NCBI GenBank assembly: GCA_022393335.1
Contig: JAJEKB010020536.1
Location: 313,569-377,568, forward strand
Reading direction: 5' to 3'
Length of the DNA: 64,000 bases
Origin: Macrotrachela quadricornifera
Lineage: Eukaryota; Rotifera; Eurotatoria; Philodinida; Philodinidae
Position numbers and translations under genes: made by a program. Numbering within the stretch: position 1 is the stretch's first letter; each line of letters begins with the position of its first letter. Positions 37,703-50,800 of the stretch are shown here, in pieces. Under the pieces are notes generated by a model that ran no database searches, was not told the DNA's origin, and was given only the letters and a program-made list of their open reading frames with translations.

Positions 37703-37870
37703 TGATTAAAATCGTAAAATTTTAATCATTAATTTAAGCAGCGATAATCATAAAAAAATCTGATTTTAATCGATCATTTTAACTAGTATGATTATAATCG
37801 ATTAAAATCTGATTTTGCTATGTTTATTACTGCTTAAATTATTGATTAAAATCTTATGATTTTAATCGAT
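37703..37870. mobile_element. Small AT-rich palindrome (MITE-like)
   Basis: About 168 bp. The left end TGATTAAAATCGTAAAATTT... and right end ...TTATGATTTTAATCGATT are inverted, and both arms reach an inner AATTTAAGCAG block. Confidence 0.6.
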
Positions 37871-38730
37871 TTCCGATCGATTCTGACCTCTCTAAAGCTG
37901 ATTTCTTTTCGTATTTTTTTACATGGGTTGGTCTTATTTAAAACTCTGTCCATTATTTTTAGTCTTCCAAATTAATGAGATAATTGAAGATTGTAAACTT
38001 AATAGGAATGAATAAGCCGAATTTGTTTAATTTTAGTTTTGGTACTTTTTTCTGTTTCTTTTTTACATAAATAATTGGTTGTAATGTAATTAATGCTCTA
38101 GCATAATGTTTTTTTTTAACACAATAAAACTTACAACAGATAAAATTATTTTTATTTATTATTAATAATAGCAACATTTATATATATCGCGAGTTGTTTT
38201 GAAAAAAACACACATTAAAATTATATTTAAAGACAATAGGAAAAAAAGATAAAGAAATTAAATATTTCATGATGAAGTGTCGTTCTACCTAAAATAAAAA
38301 CGTTGTATTTACTTCATCTGATCTATGCAAGCTTCGTAATTGTAAGTACATGTGTTCGAATCTTTACGTCTGTAAAAATATCCGATAGGTACCGAGGACT
38401 CGAAATAAACAAATGTAACAGGCGAAAGTTTTTTGAAATTTCATCAAACTTTTGAGTGCTCGGAGCATCGGTCATTCACAGCTCTGCTAATTTGATTCAT
38501 CAGAATTCATTTGCGATGGATGTGGCGAGGGCATCGAAATTTCAAACCGATCCTTCGAAGTCCTATTTCTCGATAGGTCGGAGGATCCTCTATGTATAAC
38601 AAAATTACAATTTTGTCAACGCATCGAAAAGCTCATACCGATATATTAAAATACCGATTGATTGACAACTTGGGGTGCAATTGTGGCAGAAAATCGGTCT
38701 TCGTAATGCACTGTCTGAATTTTTGACTGA

Positions 38731-39381
38731 TGAAACTTTCAGAAATTTTATACATTTTTGCGGGTGAACAAGAACGGTGCTAGCAAATGAATAATGAAAA
38801 TGTTTTCCTTGGATATTTTTACACAGTTCGATAGAGCTTGTCGAGCTCTACAAAACTGTATATAGTAAAAAACTTTTAAATCACCTTTTTCTCATAAAAA
38901 TTTAAAAAACTATTTGGAAAATCTTTAGAAAAGTTAAAAACACTGATATTTTTTATATGGAAGAAAAACACTCGAGTTTTCAATAAAATTAGATGTTTTT
39001 GGTTATTTTTACTCTCTCAGATTTTCGAAATATACTCATTCGATACAGCGTAAAAAACTGCGTCGAATAAGTATGTATTCAAATATCTTGCACAAAGACA
39101 CTAACAGAAAATAACTGAGTTTATTGTAAAAAAATCCAGTTTTTTCCCCCATGAAAAGCGTAAAAAAGTGGATTTTTGGGAACCTTCTCTAGACAGTTTT
39201 CAGTTAATTTCAACCCAAGAATTTTGTTTAAAATTTTTTTAATATATACAGTTTTGTAGAGCTCGGCGAGTTCTATCGAACCATGTAAAAATATCCAAGA
39301 CAAAACGTTTTACTTCATGTTTCAATTACTAGCACCTTCCTTTTTCACCTGCAAAAATGCATAAAATTTCTGAAAGTTTCT
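38731..39381. mobile_element. Inverted-repeat element, about 650 bp
   Basis: Arms at 38731-38873 and 39241-39381 are imperfect reverse complements, sharing GAAACTTTCAGAAATTTTAT, CATTTTTGC, GGTGCTAG, TTGGATATTTTTACA and GAGCTCTACAAAACTGTATA. The centre is AT-rich with no transposase. It is close to the Tc1-like relic at 39584 but I cannot tie the two together. Confidence 0.65.
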
Positions 39382-39877
39382 TAAGTTTGATAGGAAACTG
39401 TTTACATAATCCTTACTAATTATCATCAACAAACGTCATTTTTCACTGGCTTTTGTTTGGTATAAAATTCATCATACCTCCTATTTGAAATTATAGCGTT
39501 ACTCCCCCCTCTCTTGAATCATATTTTTTCCAACCCCGTATTTTTCAATTTTTTTTGGGGAAAAAGTTAATATTTTACACGGAATGACTGGTTTTTTAAT
39601 ACACGTTTCTGTTCTTCTTGGTATTGAATCTACAAGCTTTTTACAAAGCTCTTTATCGACAGCCAACCATTTATTTTTGAAACCGACGTTTCGAATCGTG
39701 TTTGAAATGTATAAGTGTAACTTCCAACTTCTTCTCTATTATGTACCAAACGTGCTCAATTGGGCTAAGGTCTGGACTTTTTAGAGCTCAGTCCATAGCG
39801 ATGATCTTCAGTTGTTGGATCTGGTCTTTAACGAAATCAGAGATGCGCCATGGTACAAGATTTTGCATGAACGTGTA

Positions 39878-41231
39878 GGGTGACGGACATTTCGCACCAA
39901 GTCATTCCGAACACCCGACTTGTGTCCAGGTGTTCGGGAATGAGATTTTAGCCCAAAAAATTTTTGACAGGAGTCCATAATCAATTTTGAACAGGAAATC
40001 GTAATGAAAAAACAGGGATATTGGAAAGATGTCACCGGGAGTTCGGAACGGAATGCGCACCACTATATGCGACGTAATGACCGGAGATCGGAATGAAAAA
40101 GACGGGGTGTTCGGAATGGAAAAGTCCGGGTGTTCGGAATGTAACTCGTAAGGTATTTTTTATGAAAAAGGTCAAATGATCATCATGAAACTGACTGGGT
40201 GTCCGTAAATAATTTACCTGGAGATCGTAACAGATTTATTCTGACGTTTGTAACGTTAATGAAGTTTTTTCTTTCTTTTTTATAATCAAGAATAGGATTG
40301 ATTTATATGGTACGTTCGTGATTATATGAACAAATATCTTTCTCATTATTTCTACTCTAGAAACTTTAAAAGCTGTAAAAGTTGTTTGTGACTCTCATTT
40401 TTGAATAGAATTTAAATGAAAGGAGGTGTTTTTTGTTTGCAATTACACTCAATTTGATTCAAGATTTTGATATGGTCTTTACGCGCAATCAAACTCTAGC
40501 TGCTGCAACAGTAGATGCAACAATTTTGTCAAATTCTAGTCCGAAAGTAATTGTTAATAAACAAATGCAAGCATAAACACCTAGTTATCAAACTCGTCGG
40601 ACTATAAATACATCTCTTTCTTCATCGTCATCTATTTCTAGCCGGCGCTCACATTTACAAGTGTCCAAGAAAATATTTAATAAGAAAAATAATGTTGATG
40701 ACATAAAACCGTTTACGTTTCTTGTGTATCTCTCTACCTGTCTCTGTAAGTTCCTTTTTTGTGTTGAAAAAATTATTCTGTTCGTGAGGACGTACTTTCT
40801 GCATCAACTCAATATGAAAAACAGGTAAGTCACCTAACATTTCTCAAAGAATAGCAAATATAAATATACAGTTTCGAACTCCCTGTCTTCTTCATTACAA
40901 TCTGCAGATATTCGCTACACTTATTTGCCTTAAGTTCCATTACGATCTCCCTGTTTTTATTATTACGATCTTCCGGTAATTTTCATTCCGAACTCCAGTC
41001 AAATTTCAGGATTTTATCTCTAAGAAAGCAACTGTTGATGTTCGTTACGATCTTCCGGATACCTTCCATTACGAACACCCTGATTTTTCAATTTTTTTAT
41101 TGATTTCGTCATTCCGAACTCCTGTATACTTAATTCCGAGCACCCTGTCTTTTTTCTTATGTCTGGAAATCGTAACGAACATCTTCTACAGGAGATCGTA
41201 ATGAAAAAGTGGTGCGAAATGTCCCTTTCCC
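39878..41231. mobile_element. 1.35-kb foldback element with 8-bp target duplication
   Basis: AACGTGTA at 39870-39877 and again at 41232-41239 is a perfect 8-bp duplication. The termini are inverted: GGGTGACGGACATTTCGCAC and, reversed, GGGAAAGGGACATTTCGCAC. Each arm of about 350 bp is made of short units alternating GTTCGGAATG and GATCGTAATG-AAAAA types. The centre (about 40440-40760) has coding-like sequence. It sits inside the Tc1-like relic. Confidence 0.82.
40442..40750 (+). pseudogene. Possible captured coding fragment inside the foldback element
   Basis: One plus frame reads A-I-T-L-N-L-I-Q-D-F-D-M-V-F, then N-Q-T-L-A-A-A-T-V-D-A-T-I-L, a TAA, then T-P-S-Y-Q-T-R-R-T-I-N-T-S-L-S-S-S-S-S. 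Composition is less AT-driven than the surroundings. It may be an exon piece picked up by the element. No family recognised. Confidence 0.3.
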
Positions 41232-41239
41232 AACGTGTA

Positions 41240-41852
41240 CTACTGTTGCGTTGGAAATTTTGCCATAAAGGAGAAAAAGAATACTTCGTACTTTTTGCAC
41301 TTCGTAATATTTCCCCATACTTATGATACTTCTTTGTATTTCTTTATCCTTCTCAGTACTTCTTGGTACTTTTGTCCTCAAAACAGAATATTTTTATTCT
41401 GTTTGGAGGAACAATCAAGCGAAAAAAACGTATTTCTTGATACTTTTGTATCTCGTCGTACTTCACAACTACAGAAGTATGCCTTTTCTCAGAAACACAT
41501 GAAGAAAGACTTATAACGTGGTATAAATCAGACAATGATAAATTTCAGATAGTTATGAAAATAGAAAGATGGAAATATAAGTTATTTTGACTTTTTTAAA
41601 GAAAGTCCATCATGATTCTATTTTACCATTTTCTCAAGTGTTTAAGTAGCGACATTGAACATACATCTCCTTTTTTACTATCGATATGACATTTGAATCT
41701 GTTCTATACAAGTTTTATTTTGTTTGTTTAGCATCAAGCTTGGAACTAATCATCAAACGAGCGTGCCATTTATAACGCGATCCAAAATAACAGCCATAAA
41801 GCAAGAATATACTACTCTCTCTGAATAAGTAGCTGTTGCAGAAGTTCGAAAA
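41240..41852. other. Upstream region of the giant protein gene
   Basis: About 41270-41510 has degenerate ACTTCTTGGTACTT-like repeats in both orientations and a small hairpin (AACAGAATATTTTTATTCTG). A CTGTTGCAG at 41832-41840 just before the ATG could be a splice or trans-splice acceptor. No promoter element is certain. Confidence 0.4.
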
Positions 41853-44800
41853 ATGGCAGAAAAATCCAGCTCTGTGAATGAAATGGGCTATGGAAAAAAT
41901 GATGTGGCCGAAACTTATGATTTAGCATTACTTAATATTAATGAAATTCTACAAAAAGTAACAACATTACTCGAAATTGACGATGAACCACAATCAGAAA
42001 TTCGGGAAAATTTGCTAAAGCACGGTCGACAAGCTTTGATTTCTTACAAAGACAATATCATTGGTGAAATTTACGATGAACAAACGAAAGAAAACAGTAA
42101 ATTGTTGGAACTACTCAAAGAATACCACCAACAAAAATGGAAAACAGAATATTATACCAAGTTTTCTTGGTTTCATTCACTGATCGAAGAATATAAAAAA
42201 GAAACAAAAGAATTGTATGATCAGGTTTTGACACGTACTGCCGAACATGGTGATAAATACATGAACGATTGTCCGTTATTATCAATTGTTATTCAACTAT
42301 TATTCGAATCATTGAGTGATGATGATATGTCTACAACTTTCTATAATATATGGCACTCTCTGACTTATGATGGACTACAATCAATCACACAATATTCAGA
42401 CTACATTCTGCCAGACATAATGAACAAACAATTAGAAAAGTCTTTGGAAAACAAGCTATATAGTCCTTTGTTTATGGCTCTGCGAGAATCTCATCGGAAT
42501 GAACTCTTTAGAAATTTGAAACAGAGTCAAGTGGTGGATAGAAATAGCTTGTATGAGCTGACATTAGATTATGTTGCTGAACACGGATGGTTGGACGGTG
42601 TTAAGATGATTGAAAAAAAAACAACGAAAAAGAATTTTGATGTATTGATGAACTTGATCAAGAAAATTTCAAAACCAACTAGATCGTCCTCATCATCCAA
42701 TGATACAACTGGTGCTAAGAAAAAAGCCGACGATGACACAAAAGCAACTGTCCTCAACATAGTAATAGAAAATCCTTCTTCTTCTCAAAATCAACAACAA
42801 AATACAACATTATTTCCAATTCCAGATCAAATATCATTGTTCGGTAATGTGACTCCCGATGAGAAAGAAAAAAAGCAATGGTATCTAGAGAATTTGCGCC
42901 AAGATTTGACTAATATGCCACCTTGCGCTGAAGAAAGCATCATGAAACTTCTAGTACATTTTGAAGATAGGTTAGCTAAAGATCGTATACCTTTCCAGAA
43001 AGATGATAGCGTAATTCTATTATTACAGACACTCCAGGATCAGATAAAGAAAGAAGAACTATTTTCGGAGAAAATTCAAGAAAATTTTCAAAATTTAGAA
43101 AGATATGTACATAGTCGGGATGTTACATTGACAGTACGTTCTTTGAGAGAACTCTTAAAGGAAATCAGACCTTTAAACGTACCAGAGATTCAACGACTTG
43201 TTGAAAAAGCGAAAAAGGCGGGTCAACTAATTTGCGGGAAAGATATTATTCTTTTAATTGGCGAGACTGGAACCGGAAAATCAACTACAATTCAATTTCT
43301 TGCAGGTTCTAAAATGAAAAAAACTCAGATAGAAGTTGAGCCTGGAAGATTCCTAGAACATATCACAGCAGATGGACCTATAACTAATCCTGAATTAAAA
43401 AATGTGACAAGTAGTGCACGAAATAAATCAGAAACTCGCTATATCACACCTGTTACAATCCAATTGAAAGATATTTTTGGCCCTTATGAATTGGGAGAAA
43501 TCATTTTATGTGATGCGCCAGGTTTTAGTGATACAGCAGGTCCAGAGGTCGATATAGCTAATAGTGTAGGAGTTATCAAAGCTCTTAAAGGATGTAAGAG
43601 CGCCAAAATACTTGCTCTATCAAGTTTTAAAGGTTTAGGTGATAGAGGGCAAGGCATTCAAAAACTAGCACATTTATTAATTAATATGGTACATGGAATT
43701 CAGAATAGACTCAGTGCTATTTTTTATGCATTCACAAAATATCCTCCAAACATTGATATTTCCGCTTTGCTAATTGATATTAAAATTTCAAAAATTGACA
43801 CAGATCCTTTGTTGCGATCGGATAGTGCCTTTTTAACAGTATTGACAGATATGATCAATAAAACTAAGAGCGGTGCTGAGAATATCGATCCTGTTCAAGG
43901 AGACCCAAAAACCATTATTGAGAAATTGAAGAATATACCTGTTATTATGTATCCTGAAGAAGTTTTTCAATTTTCAATGAGTGAACAAACACAAGCATGT
44001 ATTGCAAATCAGACACAAAGAGATAGCTCAAATATCAGATGTGCGCTGAAGCATAAAGACATTGGTCTTGTAATGTATTATTTAAATGACTTGAAAACTT
44101 TAAAAAATTTGCTGGAACACGGTATGGCTCGAGATTCCTATGAAGATGCTATACGTTTTATAAACGAGGACATTACGAACTATTGTACAGGAGTAACAAA
44201 AAAATTCAATCGTTCGTTAATTAGTCAAGATGGACTAAGAAAGGAAGACATTGATGAATACAAAAGTTCTATTCAATGTATTCAGCAAACCCAGAAATTA
44301 ACAGAATATTTGGGAACAAGTCTAATATCATCTGAATCATTGATGCAAAATATTCATTCCGAACTTCAGAAAAGAAGGATAGCTCTGGAAAAAGAAAGTT
44401 TAGACAGTCCCTTGGTAGAAATTTATTTTAATAATCTTTGTATAATCAAAGATTCTTTTGACGAATTTGAATCATTTTACAGTGATAGTTGTAAACATTT
44501 CGGAGAACGTTTTAAAGAACTCGTACAATCTGTGCATGAATCGATTTCTAAAAATGACTTCAGTAAGGTAGCTGATATTATTCTTAAAATATCGAAATTT
44601 TTACCGATTCTAAACAATCATTTGCATGGATTAGTCGAAGAAAAATATAAAGAAGTCGTTCAATCGCTCTTGCAACACTTAAATAGATTTTCTGAAACAG
44701 TCGATCCTTTTTTAGCAAAGATTAGGTTAAATGAAAATGACGTGAAATTTATCAAAGACTATGTTAAAATACTGAAATCAGCTAAAGATAATATTGTGCT

Positions 44801-47800
44801 TGAAGATCATATTACTACATATGTTAAAATGTTGACAAAACAGAATGATAAATTAGCAGAACTTGTGAAAAGCCTGAGCGACATTTACCATGTATTAATT
44901 GAAAAAATAATTAGCTATTTTAATCAAATAGAAAATAAGATTTCAGAGCTTTTTCAAAAAAATGGAGATTGTGCTTTAGAAGACGCAGAAACATTAGTTA
45001 ATGACATGGATATGATTCGAACCATTCCAGAAATAGAATCAAAAACTGCAGGTGCATATTATCGTACTATTGAAAACATACGTGGACGTATGCATCAATT
45101 TCAACGAGATGTAGAACAATTACTTTATTCTATTGATTTACAATCAGGAATCCCTGACTATGGAAAAATTGCCCGGTTATTATCACGTTTGAAAAATGTT
45201 AAATGGATGAATCGTGTCAGTCTGGGAGCTTATGACGTTTCGATAAATCATGTTACAGAAGAGTTAATTCAATATGTTCATCAGTTAGCAGATCGTTTAA
45301 TGAAATTAGATTTGAGTTTAAAACGTCCTGAAAATGTTTGTATAGCAGAAGAAATTTTTCAGAAGATTGAATCTTTAGGTGTATTAGAACGTAGTCTTCC
45401 GGAATTGAAACAGTCGAAAGATGCAATGATCCAACGTTTTATAGAAAGCGTAGAGGGAAATTTCAAACGTATACAAACAACATTTAATTTACAAGACAGT
45501 AGTGTATATAAAATGAAGCAAGAATTAAAAGAGCTTGAACAAATAAAACGAGAATATGATAACTTACATCCAGCTCGTGTCTTTTTACGAAACCACGATT
45601 TTTCAGATATAAATAAAATGAATGATGAAATAAATGATTTAGAGAACAGACAACAGATAGAACTTAAACAAGAACAAGAAAAAAAATCTAATATAGAATC
45701 GGAGTTAAATGCTTTGAAATCGATTACTCAGCAACATGATTATTTATGTCAGTTGAACGTAAATCAAGATAAAAGTGAGAGAAAACAGGAGGCAAATAAG
45801 CATTTAAAATTAGTTAAAGATTATAATATTAACACGATACGTGAAACCCTCGTCAAGACTGAGGAACGTCTTAATGATCAAGTAGAAATTATTCAACAAG
45901 TCCAAAAAAGGTATAAAAATTATTTATCTCCATTAAAATCAACCAAAGAACAATATGAATCCTTAATAAAAACATCTGATTCGATTTCTCTTGAACAAAT
46001 AAATTTACTTCAAGAGAAAGGACATGATAGTATTGAATTATTAATTGAAATTATGGAAAAGAAGAAAAGCCTTATCGCTGAGTGTCAGAAAAAAAAGCAA
46101 TCATATGATTTTAGCTATAGATTTGATGCACATACAGCAGATATTGCATTATTATATACAGCTAATTGCGGAAAAATTGCTAATATTAGTTTAAGAGAAA
46201 TGGCAGCTGACACTCATGAAACATTGAAAAAATATATTAATGAATATGGTATTTTTCTCAATAAGGAAATCGACAAATTATTCAAGCATTTGACTACTGT
46301 TGATGATCAAGTAAATCTTTATCACTATTCTCAAGATTTAGAAATACGTCTTGAAGAGTTATCCTCTCTAAGTGAATTCAAACATGTTTTTGAATGCATC
46401 GAAGGAACCGGAATAGTAAAGCGTTGGCGTGAAGCATTTAAGAGGCAGCATCGTAATATGAGTACGTTGATGGAAGAATACAAAGTTTCAGGTAAAAATG
46501 AAGATTTAAGAACTCAACTAACCATTGCACACGGATTGATTGGTTCAGATAATTTTTGTGGCGATATATTCTTATCCAATGGATTCGCAGCTTTATATAC
46601 ACGGTATCGACTAGAAACAACCAATGAGTCAAAGGTGGCCTCTGAAATTGTATTAAAATGTATATCAGAGGATGATTATGCACAGGTAGATATGAGTTTA
46701 GCGGATATTGATGAGAAAACAACCCATCCGAGAGAAATAGAGAAGATAAAACAATCTTTGCAGAAACGTTCAAATCATTTAATGCAGAATATTCGAAATA
46801 TTGTCAACTGTTTCGATCCGAGAATTGATTTTAAAAAAAATAATGAGAGTAAAATAAGAGAAGTAAATGAAAATATCAAAAAGATTCGTATCGTTTTGGA
46901 TCAACCAAGAGTCATGAGATTGCTTCAGGAAAAAACTAAATCTGATTTAATCGATTTCGAAGAACGTATCATAACGCTTTTATCTGAAATACTTCTAAAG
47001 GAACTCACATCTATTGAAGAGCTTATCAACAATGATGATGCTTTTGAAGCTGAACAAAGTATGGAAAATTTTGATTGTATACAACGAGAGTTATCCACTC
47101 ATTTTACTATGAAAGAAGTTACTAAAAAAGCAAATACAGTAAGAGAAAGGTTGGATAAATTAGCAAGCAGTATGTCAAAACGTTACGATTTTAAAAATAT
47201 TGAAACATATCGCACTAACCCTCCCAAAGAACTTTTAGCTAAATTAAAAAAAGTGGCCTCCCATCGCAGTGCGAAATATAATCAAGTTCACGCGTATATA
47301 TCAGCAGAAATTCAGCATTATTTCGAGACGGCTATAAATAATGTTGGCGATGCATTGATTGAGAAACGCTCAGCACAATTAAGTTCATTACAACATGCAT
47401 TAAGGTTTTTATCAGAAGATTTGCAACAATTATTAAAGCCACGAATTGATGAACTTTCTAACAGATACATCGAAGAAGAAAGAGTATATAAACGTAGTTT
47501 GAAAAAATATTTCGAAAGTGAAGCTATAGACGATTCAACTATTAAAAAAATAGGCGAACTTGCGCTACAATATAGACACGAAAAACGAGATGAGCTTTTT
47601 GAAATTGTACGTAGCGGAGTTATTAATAAGTTGGATAATCATTGGAAAAGTATACAGGATGCATTAGATAGCAAAAACATCCAATCTGCTATCGAGAGTA
47701 TGGAGCAAATCATCAAATATAAAGAAAATGTAAAGAATATTTCAGAAATAGATGGATTTTATAAACGAGTTTGTACCTTAACAAGTACAAACGTAACTGA

Positions 47801-50800
47801 GTACGCGGAAACTCTTACTGACATATTCAAAATTGAGAATACTGACATAATTGATCAAGCTTTTAGTAATATGATTGCACACATCAACCTTGGCGAAGAA
47901 TTTTCTCAGAGAATTCATGAGTTGCTACCAGAAAATGTGTTGGAAAATGTCGAAATTAGATTGAAAAAACTGCACGATAATTGGAATAAAAAAACTGAGA
48001 CATTCGATACTGCCATTAGCGAGCTTAATATAAAGTCATTACATGAAGTAGCAAGTATGATAGAACGTTGGGACGAATTTTTAAACAAGATTAGAAATTG
48101 TTCTTGTCGACATAAACGAATACAAACATTTTTAAACGATATGAAAAATATAAAATCGTATTCAGAAATGATTTCTAAATTAGAGAAAAAAATAATTGAT
48201 TTAGGACAAAATCTAGACGTCAAACTGATTAGTGACGAAACGACACGATTTGAAGCAACGCGTGATCAATTTTTCAGTGAACTTGGAGCGCATCTCAAAG
48301 TGTTAAAATCGATAAGTTTAGAATTGAATAATATTTTATTTTTAAAAACAGATATGGAAAAATTAGAGAGAGAGTTCCAAGAAAAAGTCGAAGATATTAA
48401 GAAGAATCTTTTGGCATATGCATCAAAAGAAGAATTTTCACAGTCAGAATCAGATTATTTTCGTATGTATTACAATCATCTTGTATCGTTTGATAAATAT
48501 GTACATCTTCCAGAAGCCAAAATTCGAGATACTTTAGAATTAGCAGAAGCTAAAATTTTCGAAAAAGTAAAATCTTTATCTAGAGCAATTGCAAGTTCAG
48601 GCCCAGATTGTATAAAAATCGCTGAATCGCTGGTAAAAATGAAATTTATTGCTGAAAATTTCTCGATGTTTGACATGAAAATCAATGGAATAATAGATGA
48701 AGTTCTAAAATCGTGCAAAGCACAACACGGTGCGTTGATTCTGTCGCAAATGACTATGGCATTAGAGAAAACCGATGAAGGTGCTCGATTAATTGTTGAA
48801 CATTCATGTTTGAGTGGGGAAGATTGGAGAAAGCGACGTGAAAAAATGCAAAAGCAAGATGATCTTGACTATGTTATAAACGAGCTAACAGGAGATGATC
48901 TTGCTAAGGATGTTTTGCGTTCGCGATATAAAACTTTTAGAAAAACATACGATGATTTAATATCGAACATTTTAGCATCATTTAATCCAAAGACTCAGGC
49001 AGAACCAGATCTTGAAGTATTAGTTACACAAACGAAGGTCCTTATTGGAAAAATAGTTCAAAAAGCTAATGAGGTTACGTGGGATTATTCCTTTCGAGAT
49101 CAGATCCCTCAATTGTTAGCACATATTTTTGCTGTATGGACTTTGAAAAATACTCAACATTATAATGCCATGCGTGGGATTGATAAATCAAATGCTTATT
49201 TATTAATGCCACATGTTGCACAAGTTATTGCTATATTTCGTATTCTCGGTATTGGCTACGAAATGAATATGAAGGTTTGGAAAATTCCTTTTCGTTTTGT
49301 GAAAAGAATCTCTGATGATTTAATAAATAATTTAGTACAGATAGGAACAGGTGAAGGTAAATCTATCGTTATGGCCGTCACTGCCTGTGTATTTGCTCTT
49401 GTTGGAGTAGATGTTGATTGTTCGTGTTATAGTGAGTATTTAAGTATGCGAGATAAGAATGATTTTGCTTCAGTATTTCGAGTGCTTGGAGTCGAGGAAC
49501 GAATTCAGTATGGAACTTTCAATAAATTGTGCGAAAACTTTTTGAATGAGCAATGTAATATACGAGAAAAAGTGCATGATATAATCATGAATAATAAAAG
49601 TGTCATAGACGTTGTTCAAACGAAAGCACGCGTTCGTCCGAAAGTATTGTTAATTGATGAAGTTGATGTTTTTCTAAGTGAAAAATATTATGGTGGAATG
49701 TATACACCTGCAGTATATTTAAAACATTCATCAATAAAGGCTTTGTTAGATATGTTATGGCAAAATAGAAATTTACATACATTGGACGCTGTTAAAGAGT
49801 CGCTAGCATATAAAACTTGTGAAACTCAATTTAGCAATTGGATTTTTCTTTTCGATGAAGCCATAAAAGATATGTTGGTTGCTTTACAATCATTTCAATC
49901 ATCAACATATATTGTACAAAATGATAAAATTGTTTATGTCGAAGGTGAATCGATTGCAGAGAATGTTGTTCACGGTTATGATACAATTTGGGCATATTAT
50001 TATGGGAATCAGAATAATTTCATTAGTCAAAAGAGCTTAGAAACTAATGTAGGTATCATTATTAACTGTGGAACATTTTCTTATGCTGAAATGCCCCATG
50101 AATTTGCTTATATCACAGGAGTCACTGGTACTCTGAAAACACTTGCTACACCAGAAAAAAATATCTTACAAAATGTTTATGGGATACATAAAAACACTTA
50201 TATGCCATCAGTTTTTGGAGAAAGTAATCGGAATTATAATTCTGTTAATGATGTAGAAGCAGTGAAGAAATCAGAATATTTTATGAGAATCCGTGGAGAA
50301 ATTGATACAATATGTCGTGCTCAACGTGCAATTCTAGTATTTTTCGAATCGGAAGAAAAGTTAATGACATTTTACAATTCATCAGAATTGTCATCGATAA
50401 AAGAGAGTATTCAAATTATCACTGAGAAAGTTTCGACCAAAGAAAGAGAGCTATGTATTAAGCGTGCAGCAACTAATGGTAGAGTTACATTGTTGACTCC
50501 AACATTTGGTCGAGGAACTGATTTCATATGTCGAAATCAACAAGTATTAGCTAATGGTGGTGTTCATGTACTTCAAACATTCTTTTCCAAAGAATTATCG
50601 GAAGAATATCAAATAATGGGAAGAGGAGCGCGGCAAGGGGATCGAGGCTCATATAGAATGATCTTGTTAGATAGCGATTTAGAATGGGTTCTTGGCGCTG
50701 ATTGGGAGAAGGAGATTCTTCAAATAAAAGGCTCTACTCTTTATAACGCTTTGAATGAAAGTCGTAACGCGCTTTATGAAAGCAAGTGTGCTGGTAAAGA

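Larger units (their letters stand above)
39584..41265 (-). pseudogene. Tc1-like transposase relic, interrupted by a foldback element
   Basis: On the minus strand, 39877 down to 39584 reads Y-T-F-M-Q-N-L-V-P-W, then S-D-F-V-K-D-Q-I-Q-Q-L-K-I-I, then a stop, then S-P-D-L-S-P-I-E-H-V-W, the last acidic catalytic block of Tc1/mariner enzymes. After a frameshift it continues N-K-W-L-A-V-D-K-E-L and K-L-V-D-S-I-P-R-R. Upstream, 41231-41265 (F-M-A-K-F-P-T-Q-Q, stop) joins on if the element at 39878-41231 is removed. At least two stops and one frameshift: dead. Confidence 0.78.
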
